DNA of 64,000 nucleotides, taken from contig NZ_QYUM01000002.1 of the NCBI RefSeq assembly GCF_003590775.1, forward strand, positions 1,426,001-1,490,000. The letters run 5' to 3'. The position numbers and the translations under genes are program-made. This DNA is from Sphingomonas cavernae (GTDB lineage: Bacteria; Pseudomonadota; Alphaproteobacteria; Sphingomonadales; Sphingomonadaceae). Positions 52,392 to 61,223 of this stretch are shown here, in pieces; the stretch's first letter is position 1, and each line of letters begins with the position of its first letter. The notes beneath the pieces are model-generated. The model did not search any database, was not told the origin of the DNA, and saw only the letters and a list, made by a program, of their open reading frames with translations.

Positions 52392-53132
52392 ATGGCTACC
52401 CGAACCGCATCTTCGCCGCGCGTGCTGAGCGATCGTCGCTTCTTTACCGGAATGGCGATCGCGATGGCGGTCACCGCCTTTATCGGCTTCGCGCCAACCT
52501 ATTATCTCGCCGGGCTGAACGACGCGCCCACGCCTCTGCTTACGCCGCGCCTTCACCTGCATGGCGCGCTGTGCACCGCGTGGATGCTGCTGCTCGTCGC
52601 ACAGACCGGGCTGATCGCAGCGGGCCGCGCAGACATTCACCGGCTGACCGGCATGGCGGGTGTCGCGCTTGGCGCCGCGATCTTCGTTTCGGGCATTTTC
52701 ACCGCGATCCATAGCGAGCGCCGCGTGCACACCGACCTGAATGCCGGCACGCTCGCCGATCCCTATGTCTTCCTGATCTTCCCCTTCGCGGCGGTCGGCA
52801 TGTTTGCGCTGTTTGGGGCAATCGGCGTCGCGAACCGCCATCGTCCCGGTGTCCACAAGCGGCTGATGTTGCTGGCCACGATGAGCCTGCTCGGTCCTGC
52901 GCTCGCGCGGATCGTCACCCAGCTTCACCTCCCGGTGACCAATGCCATCGGCGCGCTGGTGCTGATCAACCTGTTCCTCGCAGCACTGGTGGCCTACGAT
53001 CTTGCGACGCGCGGCCGGCTGCATCCCGCCACGCTCTGGGGTGGCGGCTTTCTCCTTATCTCCGAGCCGCTCAGGGTCGCGATCGGCTATAGCGAACCGT
53101 GGCGCGCCATTGCTCGCGCGGTGATGGGCTGA
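52392..53132 (+). CDS. Integral membrane protein of unknown function
   Basis: 246 residues with about six or seven hydrophobic helices (for example FFTGMAIAMAVTAFIGFAP, LVAQTGLIAAG, ATMSLLGPALARIV). Conserved-looking HLHGALCTAWMLLLVAQTGLI with several His in helices suggests haem or metal contact, but I do not recognise a family. GAGGAGCGATCC precedes the ATG. It ends immediately before the convergent MFS gene. Confidence 0.65.
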   Translation: MATRTASSPRVLSDRRFFTGMAIAMAVTAFIGFAPTYYLAGLNDAPTPLLTPRLHLHGALCTAWMLLLVAQTGLIAAGRADIHRLTGMAGVALGAAIFVSGIFTAIHSERRVHTDLNAGTLADPYVFLIFPFAAVGMFALFGAIGVANRHRPGVHKRLMLLATMSLLGPALARIVTQLHLPVTNAIGALVLINLFLAALVAYDLATRGRLHPATLWGGGFLLISEPLRVAIGYSEPWRAIARAVMG

Positions 53133-54407
53133 TCAGTCCTCGTAGATCAGGCTCGTGCGCTTGGTTTCGGGCAGCATCAGGAAGGCCGCGGTCGCGACGC
53201 CGATGATGATCGTGACATACCAGTAGAACGCACTCTCCACTCCCGCGCCCTTGAACCACAGGGCGACATATTCGGCTGTGCCGCCGAACAGCGTGTTGCC
53301 CACCGCATAGGGCAGCGCAACGCCCAGTGTGCGGATATGCGCGGGAAAGAGCTCGGCCTTCACCAACGCGCTGATCGAGGTGTAGGCGGCGAGGATGAGG
53401 AGCGGGATCAGCACCAGTCCGAATGCCGCGATCGGCGTCTTCACCACCGCGAGCGCCGAGAAGACGGGCACCGAGATGATCATGCCGCCAATGCCGAAGA
53501 AGAGGAGAGAAGGCTTCCTCCCGAAGCGGTCCGCTATGTGTCCCCAGACGGGCTGGGCGAGCATGAACACCACCAGCGCCGCGGTCATCACCACCGTTGC
53601 GGTCTGCCGGTCGAAGCCGCTGGTGTTGACGAGGAACTTCTGGAGATAGGTCGTGTAAGCGTAGAAGGCGAGGCTGCCGCCCGCGGTGATCGCGGCGACC
53701 AGCACGAACTCGCGCGGATGGTCGCGCCACAGGTTGGTGGCCGAGGATTGCCGCCGGTCGGGCTTCATCGCTTCGAACGACGCGGTCTCGGCGAGCTTGC
53801 GGCGGAGGATGTAGACGCCGAGCGCCAGCACCGCGCCGATCGCAAAGGGTATGCGCCAGCCCCATGCCTCAAGCTGCGCCTCGCTCAGGAAGATCTGGAG
53901 GATCAGCACGACGCCCAGCGCGACAAGCTGCCCCGCGATCAGCGTGACATATTGGAAGCTCGACCAGAAGCCGCGCCGTTCACGTGTCGCCATTTCGGAC
54001 AGATAGGTCGCGCTGGCGCCATATTCGCCGCCGACGCTCAACCCCTGCAACATGCGTGCGATAACGAGGATCGCGGGCGCGAGTGTCCCGGCAGTAGCGT
54101 AAGTGGGTGCCACCGCGATGAGCAGCGAGCCTGCGCACATCAGCCCCACCGAAACCGCAAGCCCCGCCTTGCGGCCATGGCGGTCGCCATAGATGCCCAT
54201 GATCCACGCGCCGATCGGCCGCATCAGGAACCCCACCGCAAAGATCGCGGCGGTGCTCAGAAGCTGTGCAGTGGGATCGCCCTTGGGAAAGAAGACGGGT
54301 GCGAAATAGATGGCGAGCGCGGCATAGGCGTACCAGTCATACCATTCGACCAGATTGCCTGCCGAACCGCCGACGATCGACTTCAGGCGCTTCGCGTCGA
54401 TGGACAT
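53133..54407 (-). CDS. MFS transporter, metabolite:H+ symporter type
   Basis: 424 residues from the ATG at 54407 (MSIDAKRLKSIVGG); longer readings upstream add a non-membrane tail. Twelve helices are predicted. The pattern GNLVEWYDWYAYAAL near the start and GSLLIAVAPTYA fit the MHS family, which includes 2-oxoglutarate and shikimate symporters. The conserved RxG loop GIYGDRHGRKAG is present between helices 2 and 3. Substrate unknown, most likely a dicarboxylate or related acid. Divergent from the lipoprotein gene. Confidence 0.87.
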   Translation of the reverse strand: MSIDAKRLKSIVGGSAGNLVEWYDWYAYAALAIYFAPVFFPKGDPTAQLLSTAAIFAVGFLMRPIGAWIMGIYGDRHGRKAGLAVSVGLMCAGSLLIAVAPTYATAGTLAPAILVIARMLQGLSVGGEYGASATYLSEMATRERRGFWSSFQYVTLIAGQLVALGVVLILQIFLSEAQLEAWGWRIPFAIGAVLALGVYILRRKLAETASFEAMKPDRRQSSATNLWRDHPREFVLVAAITAGGSLAFYAYTTYLQKFLVNTSGFDRQTATVVMTAALVVFMLAQPVWGHIADRFGRKPSLLFFGIGGMIISVPVFSALAVVKTPIAAFGLVLIPLLILAAYTSISALVKAELFPAHIRTLGVALPYAVGNTLFGGTAEYVALWFKGAGVESAFYWYVTIIIGVATAAFLMLPETKRTSLIYED

Positions 54408-54546
54408 GCTTCCCCCCATTGTTTGGAAGGGCTTATGCGGCAGCGTCCGGCGACGGGCAAGCGCGGGGCTGCGACGGGCGCGGCTTGTGTCGGTGACGAT
54501 GATCCCTATGCTTGCGCGCGATTTCGGCTTGTTGGCGAGGGGTGGC

Positions 54547-55086
54547 ATGCGTCGTTCGGTACTCGGTCCGGTTCTGGGTCTTCTGATGCTGCCCGCGGCG
54601 TGCGTCGCGCCCAAGGCTCCGCCGCCGGCGCCGCCTCCGGCCCCCGTCGCTCCGCCGCCCGCTCCGCCACCCGCGCCGCTTTCAAGCGACTGGCGTGACT
54701 GGCCGGTGACGGGGGGAGACTGGAGCTATCGACCCGGGGCTGGAGGATCGTCCGCGACCTTCGGCCGTCTCGGTGCGACGCCTGAGCTTTCGGTGCAGTG
54801 TGACCGCGCGACGCGACGTATCACGCTCGCGCGCGCCGGCGTGCTCGTGCCGGGCAAGAGCGCACGGTTGACGCTGCGCGCAACCGAGGGCGCGACGACC
54901 TATGCCGTCTCTGATGCGGGCGGTGCGCCCCCGCGCGTTGCCGCGACTGTCGCCGCGTCGGATCCTTTTCTTGACAAGATCGCGTTCAGCCGCGGGCGCG
55001 TGCTCGTCCAGCTCGACGGGGCACAAGATATAGTGGTGCCGAACTGGGCGGAATTTGCGCGCGTTGTGGAGGATTGCCGCGGCTGA
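54547..55086 (+). CDS. Putative lipoprotein with Pro/Ala-rich linker
   Basis: 179 residues from the ATG at 54547. A signal region (VLGPVLGLLMLPAACVAP) has a lipobox-like PAAC, then a linker of alternating Pro and Ala over about 25 residues, then a beta-rich domain. The linker would extend away from the membrane. I do not recognise the domain; it resembles small outer-membrane lipoproteins in shape only. It is followed by an A/T-rich stretch and the tiny gene. Confidence 0.6.
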   Translation: MRRSVLGPVLGLLMLPAACVAPKAPPPAPPPAPVAPPPAPPPAPLSSDWRDWPVTGGDWSYRPGAGGSSATFGRLGATPELSVQCDRATRRITLARAGVLVPGKSARLTLRATEGATTYAVSDAGGAPPRVAATVAASDPFLDKIAFSRGRVLVQLDGAQDIVVPNWAEFARVVEDCRG

Positions 55087-55207
55087 GGCCGACTTGGCAC
55101 GAAAGCGAATGATTGCCCGAAAAAAATAAATTTACAAGTCTTGTGTCGCGACTCGGGATGATTCACACATGATGCGTGCCCACGGGTACGAGAGCTTCAA
55201 CATAGCG

Positions 55208-55221
55208 AAAGGAGGTGATCC
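55208..55221 (+). promoter_or_regulatory. Full-length Shine-Dalgarno sequence
   Basis: AAAGGAGGTGATCC is the exact complement of the whole standard 3' tail of bacterial 16S rRNA (GGATCACCTCCTTT). It ends one base before the ATG at 55223, so the core GGAGG is nine bases upstream. Most genes match only four to six of these bases. The upstream A/T-rich stretch (about 55115-55140) may hold the promoter. Confidence 0.7.
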
Positions 55222-55222
55222 G

Positions 55223-55279
55223 ATGTCTCATGGTTCAGCAATGAGGTCGGTTCAGTCCGTTCGGGAGACGCGCCGCTAA
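55223..55279 (+). CDS. 18-residue peptide with extreme ribosome-binding site
   Basis: The frame MSHGSAMRSVQSVRETRR is basic at its end and has no membrane segment. It is preceded by the longest possible Shine-Dalgarno match and followed at 55334-55361 by a strong terminator. Stems CGGGAGAC (55262-55269)/GTCTCCCG (55293-55300) and CATGGTC (55289-55295)/GACCATG (55321-55327) compete for the same bases. It could be a peptide, a leader or the marker of a small RNA. No similar annotated gene comes to mind. Confidence 0.45.
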   Translation: MSHGSAMRSVQSVRETRR

Positions 55280-55333
55280 TAGCGCGATCATGGTCTCCCG
55301 GGCTGGAACTTCCGGCCGCTGACCATGTCAGGG

Positions 55334-55368
55334 GGTTGCCGGGCCGCATGGCCCGGCAACCTCTTTTC
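55334..55368 (+). terminator. Strong intrinsic terminator
   Basis: Arms GGTTGCCGGGCC (55334-55345) and GGCCCGGCAACC (55350-55361) are perfectly complementary over 12 bases around GCAT, and TCTTTTCATTTTT follows. It ends the tiny transcript. It also lies just past the stop of the convergent gene at 55367 and can serve both directions. It is the clearest U-tract terminator in the window. Confidence 0.85.
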
Positions 55369-55990
55369 ATTTTTGCGGGTTTTCGAGCGACGCCAGCTTT
55401 GTACGTGCGTCGTCGATCAGCGCGATGCCCGCCTCGCGGCTCACTATGCCGATGAAGCGCGCGAGATTGCTGCAAAATGCGCCGATGGAGCCCGATCGCT
55501 CGATATTGGCGGCAACCGGCAATTCACGGGTCGCACCATCCTCGCCGACATAGGCGATGGTCCCAGCCAGCCTGACCCGCGCTATGCAGGTTTCGTCGAA
55601 TTCTTCGAGCTGCACGCACCGGTTGAGCGAACTGGCGCGATTCAACCGAAGCGTCACGACACCTGCGGTGCCGGCATCGGAGAGCGCGCCGTCGCGATCC
55701 CATGCCGTCAGCAGCGGCTTCAGCATCTGGCCGACCGGATTCTCGATCTTCCACGCCGAACACCCCATCCCGGCGGATATCGCGACATGATCGGTCGCGG
55801 GATCGGCGACGAAGGCGAGATCCATGTCGCCACGTGCGGGCGCGGGCGACATGGGCCCATCAAGCTGGTCCTTGGCCACCTTTTCTAGCGTCGCTGCGTC
55901 GATCTGATAGTCGACGGTGCGCGCCTCGGCCACGCCGCAGCCGAGCGCAAGGGCGGCAAGTGCCGCCCTTGCCAACACCCGACCGGTCAC
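55367..55990 (-). CDS. Secreted protein of unknown function
   Basis: 207 residues with a signal peptide (VLARAALAALALGCGVAEA). The mature protein has several Cys (in MGCSAW, NRCVQLEE and ETCIARV and GAFCSN), probably in disulphides, and a beta-strand pattern. I do not recognise the family. Its ATG overlaps the stop of the next gene upstream by four bases (ATGA), so the two secreted proteins are made together. Confidence 0.65.
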   Translation of the reverse strand: MTGRVLARAALAALALGCGVAEARTVDYQIDAATLEKVAKDQLDGPMSPAPARGDMDLAFVADPATDHVAISAGMGCSAWKIENPVGQMLKPLLTAWDRDGALSDAGTAGVVTLRLNRASSLNRCVQLEEFDETCIARVRLAGTIAYVGEDGATRELPVAANIERSGSIGAFCSNLARFIGIVSREAGIALIDDARTKLASLENPQK

Positions 55991-56682
55991 CGCGTACCCG
56001 TGGTTGCTGCGCCCTCGGCTGCGGCGCGTTCCTTTGCTTCCTTCTCGCGCTGCTTCTGCCGCGCCTTCAGGTCTTTCTTTGTGCTGCCCGCCAGAATGCG
56101 CGCGCTTTCAAGGCTGAATTCCTCGGCCAGCTTCTCGCGCACGCCGCCACCGCGCATCAGCATGCCGCCCCAGCCGCTATGGCTGTTTATGACATCGACA
56201 TAGAAGGAACCCAGGCTCGCATTGGTCGCCGGATCGACAACCTCGACGATACCCGCAAGCTGATCCGCGCTCGGCGCGAGCAGGATCGCCATCGCCGCGT
56301 TCGCGGTCTTGAGCGTGTCGATCGTGACGACGAGCTTGATCGGCTGGCCGCCCTTCAGGCCCCATTCGCGCGTGACGTCTTCCATCACCAGCGGGAACAT
56401 CTTCTGGAAGGGCAGCGTGGCATATTCGTCTTCGCCCGGACGGGCAGCGAACTGCGTGTCGAGGGCGACGGGCTGCAGCCTTGCTTCAGCGCGCTTCTCC
56501 GCGGCCTTCGCCTCGAACTTGGCAAATTTTTCCTGCGCGAGCGGGCTGATCGAAACCTCGACCGCGACGACATGATTGTTGTTGACGATTGCCGCGGGCA
56601 GCGGTTCGACGACCCGACGCTGCTTGGCGTCGGCGGGCAAGGCGATCGCGGCGAGCGCGAGCGCAACTATGGTTTTCAGCAT
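55987..56682 (-). CDS. Secreted protein of unknown function
   Basis: 231 residues with a signal peptide (TIVALALAAIALPADA). The mature protein has NNNHVVAVEVSISPLAQEK, then a core KLVVTIDTLKTANAAMAILL, and a long Lys/Glu/Arg-rich C-terminal helix (DLKARQKQREKEAKERAAAEG). The basic-acid tail is probably a coiled coil. Family not recognised. It is the first gene of the secreted pair on the minus strand. Confidence 0.65.
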   Translation of the reverse strand: MLKTIVALALAAIALPADAKQRRVVEPLPAAIVNNNHVVAVEVSISPLAQEKFAKFEAKAAEKRAEARLQPVALDTQFAARPGEDEYATLPFQKMFPLVMEDVTREWGLKGGQPIKLVVTIDTLKTANAAMAILLAPSADQLAGIVEVVDPATNASLGSFYVDVINSHSGWGGMLMRGGGVREKLAEEFSLESARILAGSTKKDLKARQKQREKEAKERAAAEGAATTGTR

Positions 56683-56792
56683 TGATTCCCCCAGTATTCA
56701 TCGCGCGCGAAACGGCGCGATGTCAGCGATTAAGGCCTTGATGCCAGGCGTTCGTCAAGTCCGTGCAGCAGGTACCGCGGCAGCGCTCCGGC

Positions 56793-57254
56793 TCATTTTT
56801 CGCCGCGTTCGAGCAGTTCCTCGCGGATGCGAAAGGCGTGGATCGCGACGCGCGTCTCAATCAGGAACAGGATCAGTCCCGCCACGAACAGCAGCATCGC
56901 GAGGATGAAGGCGATCGCGACGATATTGCCGATGTTGAGGTGAGTCAGCTCGGCGACGAACAGCACGGCGACGACGAGCGAGATCGCGATCGCGCTCGAG
57001 ACGATCAGGAAGATCGCGGCGTTGACCAGCATCATTCGCCGGTCGAGCAGGCGGAGTTCCCAGACATGGCGTTCGTGCTCGACGCCGGTGCTCTGCGGAT
57101 ACAGGATTTCGAGCTGGCGCGATCGATCGATCACGCGCGAGAGCCGCGAGGCGAGCAGGTTGAGGATCGCGCCGATCCCCGCGAGCAGGAAGACGGGCGC
57201 GACGGAAAGCTGGATTGCCTGCGCAATGGTGGTGACGGCGGGTGCGACTTCCAT
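56793..57254 (-). CDS. DUF2721 membrane protein
   Basis: 153 residues from the ATG at 57254 (MEVAPAVTTIAQAIQL). There are three predicted helices: a first one around AIQLSVAPVFLLAGIGAIL, then two adjacent ones (VNAAIFLIVSSAIAISLVVAVLF and NIVAIAFILAMLLFVAGLI). The middle RLSRVIDRSRQLE is conserved in DUF2721, a family of unknown role. Divergent from the acetyltransferase gene at 57334. Confidence 0.78.
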   Translation of the reverse strand: MEVAPAVTTIAQAIQLSVAPVFLLAGIGAILNLLASRLSRVIDRSRQLEILYPQSTGVEHERHVWELRLLDRRMMLVNAAIFLIVSSAIAISLVVAVLFVAELTHLNIGNIVAIAFILAMLLFVAGLILFLIETRVAIHAFRIREELLERGEK

Positions 57255-57333
57255 GTGCCGAAAAGACGCGACGAGGGCGCTCGGGTCAAGAGGCTCACGG
57301 CTTGGTAACCCGCCAGGGCTAAAGACGACGGCC

Positions 57334-58431
57334 ATGAACAGGCCGGTCATGCCCGAAGCCCTTGCGGGGGCGGCGCCTTATCCCGTGGCGGAACGCACGC
57401 GCGGTCTTGCGCCCACGATCGACGCCGTGGCCCGCGTCGCGCCCAACACGCATCGCTTCCTGCGGCGCGGCTGGTTCGCCGCGTCGCTCGCGCGCTATGG
57501 CGGCGATGACGAAGCGTCCACTATCAGCGTCGTGCGCGCCTGCGACGGCGCAGCGCTCGCGCTCCCGCTGGCGCCGATCGGCCCGCGCTGGCTGCGCGCT
57601 GCGGCTGTTCCCGGCTGCTATTGGCCCTTTCGCAGCTTTCCGCTCGCCAGCGACGCCCGCGACGACGAACTCGCCGCCGCGCTCACGCTGCTCGCGGCGG
57701 ACACGCGCCTGCTGCGCATCGGTCCGGTCTATGCCGACGATCCCGCCGCGGCGCGGCTGCGCAGTGTCGCCGAGGCCGCTGGCTGGCGCGTGCTCTCGCG
57801 CCACATCGCGACGAGCTATCTGCTCGATATCGAGGCGGCGCGCGGGGAAGGTGCCTGGCCGCGCAATTCGACGCTCCGGAAGAACCGCTTTCATGAAAAG
57901 CACCTTGGCGAGCACGGCGCGCTCGAATGGCGCTTCGTCAGCGGCGCGGACTGGACGCCGGAGATCTTCGACGATCTCGCCGTGATCGAGGAGAAAAGCT
58001 GGATCGCCGAACGCACCGACGGCGCGGACGCGAAGTTCACGCGTGCGGGCCATGGCGGTTTCTGGCGCGCCGCCACGGAGGACCCTGAGCTGGCCGAGGC
58101 GATGTGGGCCGCGATCCTCTATGTCGACGGCCGGCCGGCCGCCTTCTCGTTCGATCTCAATCAGGGCCGCACCAAATACGCGATCGCCAACAGCTATGAC
58201 CCCGTCTTTGCGAAGCATAGCCCCGGCAAGCTGCTTTATTATCGCAACCTCATGCGCGGCATCGAGGACGGGCTGACGCGGGTTGACTGGGGTGCGGGCG
58301 ACAGCGGCTACAAGCGCGTGATCGGGGCGGAGCAGGGCCCCGAGATCGTCGACCTGCTGTTCGCGGCGCCCGGCCTTCCCGCGGTGCTCGCGCAGGTGTT
58401 CGGCGGCATTTGGAGGCGCAGCGGCAATTAG
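57334..58431 (+). CDS. GNAT/BioF2-like acetyltransferase
   Basis: 365 residues from the ATG at 57334. The C-terminal half contains a BioF2-like acetyltransferase core: FHEKHLGEHGALEW, FWRAATEDPELAEAM, ILYVDGRPAAFSFDL and YDPVFAKHSPGKLLYYRNL. This domain is also found in CelD-type exopolysaccharide proteins and in FemAB-like enzymes. The acceptor is unknown. It is followed by a type 1 repeat and murA. Confidence 0.72.
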   Translation: MNRPVMPEALAGAAPYPVAERTRGLAPTIDAVARVAPNTHRFLRRGWFAASLARYGGDDEASTISVVRACDGAALALPLAPIGPRWLRAAAVPGCYWPFRSFPLASDARDDELAAALTLLAADTRLLRIGPVYADDPAAARLRSVAEAAGWRVLSRHIATSYLLDIEAARGEGAWPRNSTLRKNRFHEKHLGEHGALEWRFVSGADWTPEIFDDLAVIEEKSWIAERTDGADAKFTRAGHGGFWRAATEDPELAEAMWAAILYVDGRPAAFSFDLNQGRTKYAIANSYDPVFAKHSPGKLLYYRNLMRGIEDGLTRVDWGAGDSGYKRVIGAEQGPEIVDLLFAAPGLPAVLAQVFGGIWRRSGN

Positions 58432-58454
58432 GCGGTCTGGCGCCCCCGCCCCGC

Positions 58455-58550
58455 GTCATGCTGAACTTGTTTCAGCATCCATGAACACAGGCATCGAAGA
58501 AATCCCGTGGAATTCCGTGTTCATGGATCCCGGATCAAGTCCGGGATGAC
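58455..58550. repeat. Intergenic repeat type 1 (copy 2)
   Basis: Starts GTCATGCTGAACTTG, then CATCCATGAACACAGG, and ends with TTCCGTGTTCATGGATCCC and CAAGTCCGGGATGAC. It matches the copy at 3475-3560 in order and arm spacing, although the left arm resembles 41138-41172. It lies between the acetyltransferase and murA. Confidence 0.75.
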
Positions 58551-58622
58551 GACAAGGACATACGTCAACGCGCGCTCCCTCTCGAACTTGCGAAAGCGTG
58601 ACGAAATAGTAGAAGCCCGGAG

Positions 58623-59906
58623 ATGGACAGCATCATCATCCGCGGCGGCAATCGCCTTTCCGGCAAGCTCCCCATTTCGGGCGCAAAGAACTCCGCGCTG
58701 ACGCTCATGCCTTGCGCATTGCTCACCGACGAGCCGTTGACGCTGCGCAATCTTCCCCGCCTCGCGGATGTCGACGGTTTCGGCCATCTGCTCAATCAGT
58801 TGGGCGTCTCGACGATGATTGAGGGCGCACGACCCGAGGATTTCGGCCGCGTGATGACGATGCGCGCGGGCCGGGTCACGTCGACCGTCGCGCCCTATGA
58901 CATTGTTCGCAAGATGCGCGCCTCGATCCTCGTGCTCGGGCCGCTCGTCGCGCGCGCGGGAGAGGCGACCGTGTCGCTGCCCGGCGGCTGCGCGATCGGC
59001 AACCGCCCGATCGACCTGCATCTGAAGGCGCTCGAGGCGATCGGCGCGGAGATCGAGCTGGCCGCGGGCTATGTGAAGGCCACCGCGCCCGGCGGCCGCC
59101 TTTCCGGCGGTAACTACACATTCCCCGTCGTCTCGGTCGGCGCGACCGAAAATGTCGTGATGGCCGCGGTGCTCGCGAAGGGCACGACGCGCCTCGAAAA
59201 CGCTGCGCGCGAGCCCGAGATCGTCGATCTCTGCAATTGCCTGCTCGCGATGGGCGCGCGCATCGACGGCATCGGCACGGAGACGCTGATCATCGAGGGA
59301 GTCGAACGCCTTCACGGCGCGACCTATCAGGTCATGCCCGATCGTATCGAGGCGGGCAGCTATGCCTGCGCCGCTGCGATCACGGGCGGATCGGTGGAAC
59401 TGGTCGGGGCGCGCGCCGAGGATATGGGCGCCACGCTGGCTGCGCTGCGCCACGCGGGCGTCACTGTCGAAGAAAAGCGCGACTCCATCCATGTTTCGGC
59501 CGATGGCAAGCTGCGTCCGCTGACGCTCTCCACCGCGCCCTTTCCCGGCTTCGCCACCGACATGCAGGCGCAGTTCATGGCGATGCTTGCAATCGCCGAC
59601 GGCGCGAGCCTGCTCACCGAGACGATTTTCGAGAACCGCTACATGCACGTTCCCGAGCTCGCGCGCATGGGCGCCGATATCGAGGTGCGCGGCCGTGCGG
59701 CGGTGGTGCGCGGGGTAGACAAGCTCAACGGCGCGCCGGTGATGGCGACCGATCTGCGCGCCTCTATGAGCCTGATCATCGCGGGGCTCGCCGCCGAGGG
59801 CGAGACGCAGGTCAACCGCGTCTATCACCTCGACCGCGGCTATGAACGGCTGGAGGAAAAGCTGCAGGCGGTCGGTGCCGATATCGAGCGCGTCAGCGCG
59901 GGGTGA
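58623..59906 (+). CDS. murA: UDP-N-acetylglucosamine 1-carboxyvinyltransferase
   Basis: 427 residues with the two-domain MurA fold. Lys22 (in GAKNSAL) and the catalytic Cys123 in [14 protein letters not shown] match the enzymes inhibited by fosfomycin. [16 protein letters not shown] and [16 protein letters not shown] are also conserved. It transfers enolpyruvate to UDP-GlcNAc in the first committed step of peptidoglycan synthesis. The ATG at 58623 has AGAAGCCCGGAG just upstream, a close-set ribosome site. Confidence 0.95.
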   Translation: MDSIIIRGGNRLSGKLPISGAKNSALTLMPCALLTDEPLTLRNLPRLADVDGFGHLLNQLGVSTMIEGARPEDFGRVMTMRAGRVTSTVAPYDIVRKMRASILVLGPLVARAGEATVSLPGGCAIGNRPIDLHLKALEAIGAEIELAAGYVKATAPGGRLSGGNYTFPVVSVGATENVVMAAVLAKGTTRLENAAREPEIVDLCNCLLAMGARIDGIGTETLIIEGVERLHGATYQVMPDRIEAGSYACAAAITGGSVELVGARAEDMGATLAALRHAGVTVEEKRDSIHVSADGKLRPLTLSTAPFPGFATDMQAQFMAMLAIADGASLLTETIFENRYMHVPELARMGADIEVRGRAAVVRGVDKLNGAPVMATDLRASMSLIIAGLAAEGETQVNRVYHLDRGYERLEEKLQAVGADIERVSAG

Positions 59907-59940
59907 GCCTGGGGCGCACGCACGATCATTTTGGCTTCAT

Positions 59941-60055
59941 CCGCTCATCCTGAGGAGAGGCTGAGCCTGGCGAAGCCTCGTCTCGAAGGACTGGCTCGAG
60001 ATCGTCCTTCGAGACGCCGTTTCGGCTTCGCTCAACGGCTCCTCAGGATGAGCGG
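59941..60055. repeat. Nested palindromic intergenic repeat, type 7
   Basis: The outer arms CCGCTCATCCTGAGGAG (59941-59957) and CTCCTCAGGATGAGCGG (60039-60055) are perfect over 17 bases. Inner arms TCTCGAAGGA (59981-59990) and TCCTTCGAGA (60005-60014) nest inside. It separates murA from the convergent acetyltransferase gene and can end transcription from both sides. Confidence 0.8.
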
Positions 60056-60066
60056 ATTATTCTGCC

Positions 60067-61203
60067 CTATCGGTCGCGCCTGAACGGCCCCATTTCGGTA
60101 AGCACCGCGATATCGCGCGCCACGGCCTGCCGTTCGCGCTGCAGAAAATCGGCAATCGCCGCGCGAAAGCCCTTGTCCGCGATATAATGCGCCGAGAAGG
60201 TCGGCATCGGCTCATAACCGCGTGCGAGTTTATGTTCGCCCTGCGCACCCGCCTCGACCCTAGAAAGCCCGCGCGCGATCGCGGCGTCGATGGCCTGATA
60301 ATAGCACAGCTCGAAATGGAGGAAGGGCACCTCCTCGACGCAGCCCCAGTAGCGGCCGTAGAGCGCGTCGGCGCCGATGATGTTGAGCGCGCCCGCGATC
60401 GGTCGCCCGTCCCTGAGCGCCATGATCAGCAGAACCTTGTCGGCCATGCGTTCGCTGAGCAGGCTGAAGAATGCGCGCGTCAGATAGGGCCGGCCCCATT
60501 TGCGCGATCCGGTGTCCTGATAGAATTCCCAGAACGCGTCCCAATGGTGCTCCTCGATGTCGCCGCCCTGCAGATGCACGATGTCGAGCCCCTGCACCGC
60601 TGCGGCGCGCTCCCTGCGCACCGCCTTGCGCTTGCGCGACGCGAGCGCGCCCAGAAAATCGTCGAAGCAACCATAGCCGCGGTTGAGCCAGTGATATTGC
60701 GTATCGGCGCGGATCATCCAGCCCGCCGCCTCGAACAGCGGCACCTGATCGGGCGCGATGAAGGTCGCGTGCGCCGAGCTCAACCCGTTCTGCCGCACCA
60801 CCGTCTCGGCGGCGGCGAGCAACTGGAGCGCGACCTCATCGTCCTGCGTCAGCAGACGTGGGCCCGGTACGGGCGAAAAGGGCACCGCGATCTGCAGCTT
60901 GGGGTAATAGCGTCCGCCGGCGCGCTCATAGGCGTCGGCCCAGCCGTGATCGAACACATATTCGCCCTGGCTGTGGCTCTTGGCATAGGCGGGGAGCACG
61001 CCCGCCATGCCGCCCGGTCGGTCTATCGCGATCGGGATTGGCTGCCAGCCCGTCTCGCTGGTCGCGCTTCCCGAATCCTCCAGTGCCGACAGGAAGGCGT
61101 GACTGACAAAGGGATTGTCGGCGCCCGCGCACGCGTCCCACGCCGCGGCATCGAATGCCGCGACGCCGGACGCCATCCGCGCTACGATATCGCCTTCGCT
61201 CAT
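60067..61203 (-). CDS. FemAB/DUF482-like GNAT acetyltransferase
   Basis: 378 residues. The sequence resembles the FemAB-like DUF482 family: NPFVSHAFLSALEDSG (about 30-45), AYAKSHSQGEYVFDHGWADAYERAGGRYYPKLQ, the YHWLNRGYGCFDDFL segment and FHFELCYYQAIDAAI with GAQGEHKLARGYEP. Members may transfer amino acids in peptidoglycan or are peptidogalycan-like proteins of unknown role. It is downstream of RidA and next to murA, which hints at envelope work. Confidence 0.75.
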   Translation of the reverse strand: MSEGDIVARMASGVAAFDAAAWDACAGADNPFVSHAFLSALEDSGSATSETGWQPIPIAIDRPGGMAGVLPAYAKSHSQGEYVFDHGWADAYERAGGRYYPKLQIAVPFSPVPGPRLLTQDDEVALQLLAAAETVVRQNGLSSAHATFIAPDQVPLFEAAGWMIRADTQYHWLNRGYGCFDDFLGALASRKRKAVRRERAAAVQGLDIVHLQGGDIEEHHWDAFWEFYQDTGSRKWGRPYLTRAFFSLLSERMADKVLLIMALRDGRPIAGALNIIGADALYGRYWGCVEEVPFLHFELCYYQAIDAAIARGLSRVEAGAQGEHKLARGYEPMPTFSAHYIADKGFRAAIADFLQRERQAVARDIAVLTEMGPFRRDR

Positions 61204-61223
61204 CGCGAGCGAATATAGGTTGA

